Assembly: GCA_030407005.1 (NCBI GenBank)
Contig: JAUDYN010000010.1
Span: 1,426,001 to 1,490,000, forward strand
Direction of reading: 5' to 3'
Length of the DNA stretch: 64,000 nt
From: Desarmillaria ectypa
Lineage: Eukaryota; Basidiomycota; Agaricomycetes; Agaricales; Physalacriaceae
The notes under the pieces were generated by a model, which searched no databases, was not told where the DNA came from, and saw only the letters and a list, made by a program, of their open reading frames with translations. Position numbers and translations under genes: made by a program. The stretch's first letter is position 1, and each line of letters begins with the position of its first letter. Shown here in pieces: positions 22,908 to 31,678 of this stretch.

Positions 22908-25900
22908 CTAAGGCTCTTCCAAAGGGGTGTCGTACTGTGTTGCGATTTGACTGATCCAGTACTGATCAATCAAATTTTTCCATATTTCTTCGTCTGGATT
23001 AATAATCCATTTGACGTGTCCATCTGTTCTTTTGGCGAGGTATGCTACGTCGCCATGTTCCGAGTATTTGTGGTCCAGTATCTTGACCACTATTTTCCTG
23101 GTTGCGATTTTTGGAGTATATATGATGCGGTTTACGCTGGTCTGATACTCTTGGATTGCTTCTGAGGCATTCTTCATTTCGTTTTCTTGGACCCATGAAT
23201 TGTGTTCACAAGTCCATCCCTTCCATTTGACTAGGTAGTCCATGACTTCCCTAGCTGGTTGTCCTCGTTTGGATCGTACTTTTCTGGTGCGCGAGTCTAA
23301 GACTTCTTCAATTTTGTATTCTTCTTGACTGTCGACGAGGTCCAGAGGGGGAGGTGGCGGCTGTTCTTGATTTACGAATGAAGGTGCAACGTATGGAGTT
23401 AGCAACTTTTCGTTAAACCGGGGATGGATTTTCCAATGAGGTGGTAGCTTTAGCTTGTAGGCTGTTGCTCCTGACTTTTCGATGATCTCGAACGGTCCTG
23501 TTCGTTTGTCATCGAGTTTTTTCTTTGGTCAAGGGAGATGAAGGTTGGCGGTGTCCAGCCATACCTTATCCCCAATCCGATATTCTCTTTGAGTCTGCTT
23601 CTTCTTGTCATATTGCACCTTCATTTGTGCCGCGGCTTTTTCCAATGCTTCATGGACCTCCTTATGGACTTTGGCCATGGCTTCCGTGAAGTCAACGGCT
23701 GTAGGATTTGCGAAACCGGTTTTCTGTATGGACTCAGGAATGAGTCAAGGGTTTCTTCCGTATAGAGCCATGAAAGGACTTTTGCCCATGGCCGAGTGGA
23801 CTCAGTTGTTGTGGGCGAACTCGGCTAGTGGTAGCCATGTTACCCAGTCGATTTGTCGATGGTTGACAAAGATCCGGAGGTATTTTTCAACCTCCTGGTT
23901 GACTCTCTCTGTCTGTCCATCTGTCTGTGGGTGATATGCTGTAGATGTGTTCTGGGTGATGTTCAGCATTCGGTATAGTTCTTTCATGAATGCTGACACG
24001 AATTGAGGTCCTCTGTCCGAGATGACCACTTGCGGCATTCCATGCTTCGCATATACTTGATTGCGAAGTATTAATGCCCATCCTTCTGCAGATAACTCCT
24101 CATTGCATGGAATCAAGAGGATGTTTTTTGAGAAACGGTCTACGATGACTAGTAGAGCGTCAAATCCATCCGACTTGGGGAGTCCTGTGACCATATTGAC
24201 TGAGATATGGGTCCATGGTGTATCAGGTATTACGTTGGGATGAAGAGGTGCTGCCTTGGCCTGTGTGTTGCTCTTCATTCTTTGGCAAGTTTCACATCCT
24301 TTGATGTAGGACTCGACATCTTTCTTCATTTTTGGCCACCAATACTCACGGAGTATGAGCTCTTTGGTTTTGGCTATCCCTGGGTGTCCTGCGGTGATGT
24401 GATCATGGAATTGGGCGATGATCTCGCCGTGTAATATCGAGTCATTGGGAACGTAGACTCATCCGTCATACCATAGGATTTCACTTTCCTGAGTGATTCC
24501 TCATTCATGGTTGAGGGATTTTTCAATTCCCTGGTCCCATTGTTCTTTCTGCTTCATCGCGTCTCTTATTCGCGTGATTCTTTCTTCTGTGGTTGGTATT
24601 ACCAAGGCACGGAAGTGTTCCGGGGATAGAATGACAATGTCTTTGTTGTCTTCTTTTCCCTGATCATGATCATCTCGTCTACTGAGAAGATCAGCCTTCT
24701 GATTAGCGGTTCCAGCTTTATGTTGAAGGATAAAGTGGTATTCTGCTAGTTCGGTGACCCACCGCGCTTGTCGGCGATTCAACTTCTGGGGTTTCCGGAA
24801 GTATTGGAGATTTTGGTGGTCAGTCTAGATTTCGATGGTTTCTTTGGCACCCATGAGATAATGACGCCACTCTTCTAACGCTAGCATGATGGTGAGCAAC
24901 TCTTTGTCGTAGATTTCATAGTTACGTTCAGTAGCGGTGAGTGCCTTGGACATGAAGGCGATGGGTCTCCATTTGCCTTCTTTTTCTTGGCTGAGTATGG
25001 CGCCAATGGCTCCGTCACTCACGTCTGCTTCTACTCGGAATTTTCTGTCATCCGAGGGGATCATTAGAACTACATTTGTCATCATCAGCTTCTTGATCTG
25101 ATCAAACGCTTGTTCCTGTTCTGATTCCCAGGTCCAGTCTACTTTTCCAGTCAACTGGGTGAGGGGATGGATGATTTTGGAATAGTCCTTGATGAACTTT
25201 CGGTAAAAGTTTGTGAATCCTAAGAAGGATTGTAGTTCCTTCTTCTTCATCGGGGTTGGCCATTCCGCTATTCCTGCTATCTTGACTGGATCCATGCGAA
25301 TGGCATCTTCGCTGATGATAACCCCAAGGTATTCAGTCTCGAGTACCTCAAACTCACATTTCTCGGCTTTAAGGAACAATTTGTTTTCTCGAAGTTGTTG
25401 GAGTACTTGTCGTACTATGTTCCGGTGTTCTGTCAAAGATTTCGTGAAAATGAGTATGTCATCGAGGTAAATGGTGACCTTTCCTCCGGCGATCAAATCC
25501 TTGAATATGTCGTTCATCATCCACTGGAATGTGGCTGGTGAATTTGTGAGCCCAAAGAACATTACCATAGGTTCAAAGAGTCCTCGGTTAGTTCTGAACG
25601 CGGCTTTCTCTTCGTCTCCATCTCGAATATGGACATTGTTGTAACCCCATCACACATCCAGCTTGGAGAAGTATTTGGCTCCTCGTAGTTTGTCGATTAG
25701 CTCAGAGATGAGCAGGAGGGGATAACGATTTTTGATCATCATTTCGTTCAGCTTTCGGTAATCTTGAACCGGACATAGGGAGCCATCCTTTTTCTTAACG
25801 AAGAAGAAGGGGGAGGCAAATGGAGATTTCGAGGGACGGATTCGTCCTGAGTCTAAGTTCTCATCCAAGAACTTGTCCAATTGTTCCTGCTCATTACGAT

Positions 25901-27760
25901 TGAGCGGGTACACCTTGCAATCCAAGGTTGATTTTGCATTGGGGATCAGCTCGATTGCGTGGTCCCAGGGTCTTCGTTCTGGTAATTCGTCAAAGCTTTC
26001 TTTAGAGAATAAATCTCTAAAGCTTTGATACTGAGGAGGCACGAGCTCCTCAAATGTCTGCTTTGGTTTTTCAGCATTGGCTGCAGCGGCCAATTCATTT
26101 GCGTGATGGATGGCGCAAAGTATGATTTCTTCTTGCATATTGATGGCAAGAATACTTTCTCCTTCCTTGAGTTCTTCATCCCATCAATCTTCTTCATCTG
26201 CGTCCGGCAAGGTGAAGTAATTCTGGACGCAATGACATCGTCCAAATGTCAGGGTCCCCGCCTTCCAGTTGACGAAAGGGTTATGGCGTTTTAGCCAGTC
26301 GTGGCCCAAATATACTGTTTTGGAACCAAGGTCTGTGACTGCTAGGTCGATGCGCTCACTATGTCCTCCAATCATCATTCGGAGTTCTACGAACTCGGTG
26401 ACATCCCCTGCCTTATTGCGCGTTCCGTCGGCATTATAGACTGGTATGGGGGATGTGGCCTTCCTGGTGTCCAACTGGTGTTGTTGAACGTATGTTCGAT
26501 TGATAGAACTGCCCGTGCAGCCACTATCCAACAATGCTCGGGTTGTTAATATCTTTTTTCCGGTACATGGGGAAAGTTGGATATCTACCAGAAAGTCCCG
26601 TCTGGAACTCTTGGTGCCTCGAATATAATGAATAGGTTCATGTAATTCATAGAGTCGTTCCCAGGCAATGTTCTTTCCCGTCTGTAAGCTTCGAATGAGC
26701 TCGTCATCGATTTCTCCAAGTCGTTTGGGGTGTACCCAAATGGAGAGGACCGCTTTGGCATTTGCCAAGTTCTTGGAGTTGCGTATGGCACGCATCGTCC
26801 AGTCAATTCCAAATGGTTTGAACCATTGGAATCCGTCCCGCTTCCCCATATCTTCAGAAGACTCTTCCTGCTTCCCCGTGCATTTGGAAGTGATTGATAC
26901 CCCCTTGTTAGGATAGGTATCGGGTTTGACACTTCCCCGTACATTTGGAAGGTCAAAGTTCTGTTTTTCCGGTGTTCTGCATATCAGGGTACTGGCTTTG
27001 GATTGGCCGACTTGCCACATTCTAAAAGCCGTATCATCTTCTTCATCGGGTACTTCAATGACGGTAGTTCTGCTGAAATGCCCCCTTTTTACCACCTGGG
27101 CGCTAGCAGGATCCTGTCCCTTTTCCTCGGCCGGCACCACTCATGACGGAGTTTGAAGTTCCTTGGTCATTGACTCCCAGCTAGTGCCTAAGGCGACCTT
27201 CACATGGTTGTTGACCCTGTGACTTGCCGGCCCGGTTTGGTACTCAGCTTTGTCAAGTTTTCCACTCCCTGGACTGGTTCGTCCGGGTAGAGCCTGGCCT
27301 TGGTTAGAGGCACTGTCCTGGTCCTCCACCGACCCTGGCTGAACTGGTGAGCTTGCCCCGCTGCTCGAAGTGGGTACTGGGACGGTCGGACTTCTGGAAG
27401 GCCCGAAGGAGTCCCACCTACTGGTCCCTGCTCGTCGCTGTGCGCTCAGTGGCGTATCTGGTGAGCACTGCTCGTTGGACTTTGTTGCGGCGCCAACACC
27501 ACTTGGCAAGTCCTGCTCCAGTTCATCAGAGGCTCGGGATTTGTTACTACAGATACTAGTGTCAGCGTCTTCTAGCAGTATGACATACCTGTTTGTTTTT
27601 GATGATTCTTTCTTTGTCTTCGGCTTCGGTGAAGTCATAGATATATTTTTCTTATGTAATTTTCTGTTTTCATAGTAATTAGTCTGACCCGCGGAAGCCG
27701 AGGACACACCTTGAGACTTGGGCATGCAAGGGGAATCGAACCCTTGATGCCCTACTCTTT
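22908..27760 (-). pseudogene. Chromovirus D Pol (protease, RT, RNase H, integrase, chromodomain)
   Basis: A single frame covers the whole region from about 27760 to TAG 22908-22910. Domains: an S/T-rich linker (27.2-27.7 kb), retropepsin with DSG at 26520-26528 (LLDSGCTGSSIN), RT with YLDD at 25458-25469, and RNase H (DGAIGAILSQEKEG, YDKELLTIMLALEEW). The integrase follows with a zinc-binding part (IKGCETCQ) and core ([22 protein letters not shown]), then a chromodomain (EEYKIEEVLDS, MDYLVKWKGWTCEHNSW, about 23190-23350). The frame is interrupted only by point stops: TGA at 27141, 26184, 25650, 24501, 24459, 23802, 23745 and 23529, and TAG (former Trp) at 24825. The first integrase Asp is Asn (HISVNMVTGLP). 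The start overlaps gag in the -1 frame, with no separate good ATG, so expression by frameshifting is likely. Confidence 0.9.
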
Positions 27761-27763
27761 TAC
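27727..27763 (-). promoter_or_regulatory. gag-pol junction: A-run, UAG and T-arm-like hairpin
   Basis: Minus-strand order: GTAAAAGAG, the gag stop TAG (27752-27754), five bases, then CAAGGGTTCGATTCCCCTTG (27727-27746), a perfect 6-bp stem. GGTTCGATTCC also fits the RNA polymerase III B-box/T-arm consensus. The -1 frame is open across this site and encodes a KR.G.QGF.SPC-like peptide conserved in A and B. This favours a -1 frameshift at the A-run. The heptamer is not a canonical X XXY YYZ site. Confidence 0.5.
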
Positions 27764-30284
27764 CTCCTCGATCTTGGAGGTGCTTGGCACCACTGCGTCA
27801 GTGGGCCCCATGTATCTCACCACGTTCTTCTCTTTTCTCATAGGGCAATCCCTGCTCAGGTGACCCTTTTGGTCGCACCTGAAACAGCGCCCCTCGGCTC
27901 GTTGCTGGTCTACGTCCATGGGCTTCCCCACCCCCCCATACGTCGTCCACTTACCGGTTCCAACATTGCGACCGGCTCCTTCACTCCCAGCACTTGGCTT
28001 CAGAGCCGAGGAACTTGTCGCCCCAGCGGTGTTCTTACCACTGGGTTGTTGTTGCTGGGGATGCGGGCCCTGCTTCTGGCTGTCCTGAGGCGTACTTGTG
28101 GTCTGGTCAAAGACCCACTTCCACTGACACTCTTCATACATCCTTAAGATGCGTTCCTTCCATTCTGGGTATGAGCGCGGAATGCTCACACCCACATTCA
28201 AGATAAAGGTGGTATATGAGCTAGGCACTCCTAGCCGTACCGCCTTTACCATCGCGCCACGCTCTGCCTCGTCGGATCTCCGGCCCGCCAATTTGGCTTC
28301 TTCTTCCAGCTTCTGGAAGTAATGGGAGGTGGGCTGCGCTCCCATGCGCAAGTCGAACATGTGCTTTTCATGTATTTCCTCGATCGCGGGATCTTGGAAT
28401 TGTTGTGTGACCAGGTCAACGAAGTCGGCCCAGTCGGGGTATCGGAAGTGGGCAGCGGTGCCGTCAAAGGCATCCCCTACCCAGTATTCAGGGTCTCTTA
28501 TAGACCCACCAGTCCTTGGCAGCGCCCTCAAAGTGGGACGTTGCAAATAATACCAGGTGCAACGGCACCTGGAAATAGTGTCTAAACACTTCAAAGTAGG
28601 CGATACAATCACCTATGAAGCGTTCTATGTCGTCATGGTCCCCCTTGAACGGGGCGGGGACTTTGACGAGAGTCGGTTTGATGCTCAGATATGGGGCATC
28701 GGCGGCGGCGTTCCCGACTGGGTTCGGGATTGGGTCAGGTGGTCCCTGACCAGGGGGTGGTCTTGGGATCGAGAATCGATCCGGCCTATACCCCGGGTGA
28801 CCTCTTGGCGGTCCTGGTGGTCTCCCCCTCTCTGGCTCCTTCTCGTGCTCTTGGACTCGGAGGTAGTCCGCCAATGTCTTGCGGGCGGTGTCCTCCTTGT
28901 CGAGCTCGGTACACATTTCTGCTATGCATTGTTCTTTCTCTTGTAACTTGGTTCGCATCTGCTGCCGAGTTTCTTCTGCCATTGCAGGGGTTCTTGACGC
29001 CCCTGCTGCAGCATTTCCTGCAGGGGCGCCTTCTGCTTCCATTTCTTCTCCTGCCCCTGTGAAGAGAAGACTACCACCCTGATAGGGGTGGTATCCTTGG
29101 TGACACGCCCTATGATGAGGGGGCGAGTCGGGAAGTGGTTGTGGGCTTATGACTGGGGTATCCGGGGGGTGATCCGGATAAATTTCATATTGAGGGTGGT
29201 GGTATTCCATCCCTCCGTAGTAACCTGTATCATAGGTAAACGTATTGTATTGGGGCTCTTGCCCCTCCTCAATCCTCTCTTGCCACCTCCAGCCTCCATA
29301 AGTGTTGGAGGGTCCTCTCCAACTCTCGCTGCTCCTGGGGGGTCTGGGGTAATAACCCTGGAAATGGATCCCCTGCGGCGGGGCAGAAAATTGACCGGTC
29401 CCGGTTTGCATGGATCCGGTGGTTGATGATGTTGGCCCAGTAGTTACTGGGCCCATCAAATGGAACTCGGATGGGGTCACCCCTGTTAAGGGCGAGCCAC
29501 TCATCCATCTTGGCTCTGGGTTCATCCCAGAGGTCTCGGGATTCGATGTCCCTTTGTCGAATCTCCCATGCTGCGGTCCGGAATGGACCGAATAATCTCC
29601 GGTCGACCTCTGAGAGGTCAGGCCAGGTATAGTTTCCCCCGTCTGCGTTGAAGGGATCATCGTCAGCACGGGGAGCGGACAGGATCGGGGCGTTGTCTCC
29701 AACGATGTCGTTGTCAGACTCATCATCGAAGATTTCGATGATGGGGAGAGAGGAGAGAGAGTCTTGCTCTCTCTTGTCTGGCCACCGCTCATGGCCCCAA
29801 GGGCCGTAGGGGTGGTTTCAATCCATGCCGGGATCGTCAGGGTGTCGTGGTCCAGAATGGTCAGACCGGCTGCTGTCGTCATTGCTTGACGACGAGGAAT
29901 CTGACCTCTGCTGTGATATGCGGAGGCCGGGGGTTCTAGGATGAGGGGGGGGGCCGGGGTATGGGGGTGGGGGTTCATCATTCTCAGCCTGAATGTCCCT
30001 CGCATATTCTTCGGCCTCCGTAAGGCTGACTGTTGGTCGCTCCATTGCGACGGTGGGTCGTTCCATCCAGTACCAGAGGAGGACTGCTCTCGCATTGTAG
30101 GCACGAGTGGATTGGGCGATCTGGGCCCGAAGTTCATTGATCCCCATAGATACGGGTCTCGAATTATTGCTCTCCTCGGAGGAGGAGGAGGAGGGACCGA
30201 CGATGAAGCGGGTCCGGGGGCGAATGAGTGGAACTTCCTCTCGTCCTCCCAGTCTTGCGGGGGGTATCCCCCTGGGAAGGTCAT
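27752..30284 (-). pseudogene. Chromovirus D Gag
   Basis: The start chosen is ATG 30282-30284 (MTFPGGYPPQDWEDER), because the same M.FPG.YPP.DW block begins gag in G (44306) and H (63246). The longer open frame upstream begins only with GTG. Order: proline/serine-rich N-terminus with TGWNDPP and NMRGTF, TGYYGGMEYHHPQYEIYP, GYHPYQGGSLLFTGAGEE, a coiled-coil-like Glu/Lys segment, APYLSIKPTLVKVPAPFKG, AAKDWWVYKRP, HYFQKLEEEAKLAG and the CCHC knuckle CFRCDQKGHLSRDC. A one-base insertion near 28490 (CCCTGAATAC versus CCCAAATAC in H) shifts the frame after KRP. The first ~470 bp overlap ORF0 in the +1 frame. Confidence 0.85.
29269..29817 (-). other. Open leader frame continuing past ORF0 stop, overlapping gag
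   Basis: Directly after the ORF0 TGA the same frame stays open for about 180 codons: NHPYGPWGHERW, IIEIFDDESDNDIVG, ADDDPFNADGGNYTWPDL, LFGPFRTAAWEIRQRDIE, MDEWLALNRGDPI and EQRELERTL. It closes at a TGA after ARED. The protein pattern (not just openness) is conserved in A, B, C and E, while gag runs through the same DNA in the +1 frame. It may be the C-terminal part of ORF0 reached by readthrough, or part of Gag reached by frameshifts. I cannot decide which. Confidence 0.5.
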
Positions 30285-30474
30285 CGACAGTGGGTGGGGC
30301 GGGGCGGGGTTCTGGTTCACATTGTCGGGGCTGTCTTCTTAACAGGGCCCGGATTTCTTCCTCGTAAATTAGTACGGCGAGGGCCATAAAAAATGACAAT
30401 AGTATAGCGCTGCCGATGGCGACGCCGAGAGAAATGGTTTGGGGTTCCTGAGAGTTTCTGTCTTCTCCGGACAT
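29818..30474 (-). CDS. ORF0: small membrane protein with PPxY motif (chromovirus D)
   Basis: 218 codons from ATG 30472-30474 to TGA 29818-29820, intact. Residues about 14-38 form one hydrophobic helix (AIGSAILLSFFMALAVLIY), followed at once by EEEIRALLRRQ. The rest is hydrophilic: PPARLGGREEVPLI, a Ser/Glu patch, AEEYARDIQ, PPPPYPG at residues 168-172 and a Ser/Asp tail. The first gene after the LTR, it precedes and overlaps gag by 467 bp (from gag ATG 30284) in another frame. PPxY motifs bind WW domains of Nedd4/Rsp5 ubiquitin ligases, and single-pass membrane proteins with PY motifs serve as Rsp5 adaptors in yeast. A role in membrane targeting, assembly or release of particles is inference. 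I know of no described function for it. A remnant of the same helix occurs in all eight chromovirus copies. Confidence 0.7.
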   Translation of the reverse strand: MSGEDRNSQEPQTISLGVAIGSAILLSFFMALAVLIYEEEIRALLRRQPRQCEPEPRPAPPTVDDLPRGIPPARLGGREEVPLIRPRTRFIVGPSSSSSEESNNSRPVSMGINELRAQIAQSTRAYNARAVLLWYWMERPTVAMERPTVSLTEAEEYARDIQAENDEPPPPYPGPPPHPRTPGLRISQQRSDSSSSSNDDSSRSDHSGPRHPDDPGMD

Positions 30475-30519
30475 GAAGGAAGTTCTTCTATACGGCTAGC
30501 ATGATAGAAGTGAATGAAA

Positions 30520-30533
30520 TATCTCTTGTTTTA
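30520..30533 (-). promoter_or_regulatory. Self-complementary primer site (D)
   Basis: Directly inside the 5' LTR, minus strand TAAAACAAGAGATA. It is exactly complementary over 14 bases to the LTR segment at 30676-30689, as expected for Tf1-like self-priming in which the RNA 5' end folds back. By analogy this would place the transcript start near 30689. Confidence 0.75.
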
Positions 30534-30956
30534 TGTTATGCACTGACTTGGGCACGTGACTTGGGACAGTCAGCTGATTCTCTCTGGGCTGTTATGTGTT
30601 CAAACGATCACCCAAGTGAGAGAACTACGCTAATAGTCTTTAGTGTAGTGTGAGTAAGAGGTTTATAGTGTTAATTAAAACAAGAGATAGAGTACAATAG
30701 TCTAATGTACTCTGTTTATATAGTATTCCTACAGCGTTATATTTAGATGAAACGCTACAGTCCATGCACAAATGGTGTCAAAAGAGGACGATCTGGGAGG
30801 ATCATAGAACCAATGGTAGTCGTCTGGGGTGACAGACGGTGAGAATGAGGGTGGTAGCCAGTGAATAGCTGGATACGAGTCGGTTTCTGGGCTAGATTAG
30901 ATGGATGAGTCATGGATATGACTCGGATAAGATAAGATAACGGAAAAATCGTAACA
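30534..30956 (-). repeat. Chromovirus D 5' LTR
   Basis: 423 bp, TG...CA, same length as the 3' LTR. It is followed by the target duplication TAAAT and resumed chromovirus C sequence. Confidence 0.95.
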
Positions 30957-31285
30957 TAAATGTGATGCAGTGGTAGGAGAGGCCTTCCTTCTGAGAGGAT
31001 GCTAAATTTGAGGGATCCACCCTTGTGGGGGCTAGTCTCCAGGGTAGGACATAGTGAAGGGAAGAAAGGGGGAAGTCTTTGTGGTCATAATACTTATCAT
31101 CAGTATAGGTAGTTTCAAATTTCTTCTCCTCACATCAGGAATATGAGCACAGTGAAGAAGACAAGTAAAAAAGCATCACTGATAGTGCTAAGAGCAATAG
31201 TTTGTTTCTGTCGAGGTTTGTCAGTCATGTGGTTTGTCTCTTTATGGCTGATAATAAAGAGATAGAGATGAATCTTTCAACTAAT
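30957..31285 (-). pseudogene. Chromovirus C ORF0 and leader (continuation)
   Basis: Continuation of C upstream of element D. The frame near 31120-31215 reads QTIALSTISDAFLLVFFTVLIFLM then GEEI, a decayed version of the ORF0 membrane segment. The primer site ATCTTTCAACTAA (31272-31284) sits against the LTR, one base away, and pairs exactly with LTR bases 31419-31431. Confidence 0.6.
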
Positions 31286-31678
31286 TGTTAGACCCATAGT
31301 CCACATGATCTGCAGACATGCATAATCCCTTGGGCTGTCTTGCATTCAGACAATCACTCTAAGATTATAGCTATGGTCTTCTGATCTAGTGTGGAGGATA
31401 TGTGGTATGAAATAAACTTTAGTTGAAAGATAGAGAATATATAGCATAAACTACATAACTTATATACCAGAATGAGGATCTAAATATATGACCATAACCA
31501 TAAGGTGTCCATGTGGAAAACTAAGAGATGGCATGCTTATCATGCAAATGTGATGAGGTTATTGTGCAGTACTGCAATGGATATTGATGGGTTCTAGGTG
31601 GTGATCAATGGATAAGAGATGAGGTAAGATGTGATAAGATAAGATAGGATAGGGGTGAAAATGGAAAAAATTGTAACA
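31286..31678 (-). repeat. Chromovirus C 5' LTR
   Basis: TGTTAGACCCATAGTCC to TTGTAACA, 393 bp. It abuts the RNase H/linker coding sequence of chromovirus E at 31679, so C was inserted into E. The matching left LTR has been lost. Confidence 0.85.

Larger units (their letters stand above)
22453..30956 (-). mobile_element. Chromovirus copy D, complete, 8.5 kb
   Basis: This is the best preserved element. It has 423-bp LTRs (22453-22875 and 30534-30956), a perfect 5-bp target duplication TAAAT at 22448-22452 and 30957-30961, and a primer site, ORF0, gag, pol with chromodomain and polypurine tract all in place. It is inserted in chromovirus C, whose sequence resumes at 30957. It is CpG-rich compared with A, B, C and E. 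Defects are nine in-frame stops in pol, most explained by CGA to TGA, and one single-base insertion in gag near 28490. It is therefore young but not autonomous as it stands. Confidence 0.95.

Noticed and set aside
27727..27746. Possible tRNA gene (GGTTCGATTCC T-arm)
   Set aside because: Only a T-arm-like hairpin is present; no D-arm, anticodon arm or acceptor stem surrounds it. Kept only as a junction hairpin.
30285..30320. Upstream extension of D gag to 30320
   Set aside because: The codon at 30320 is GTG, not ATG. The conserved M.FPG.YPP.DW start at 30284 is shared with G and H.
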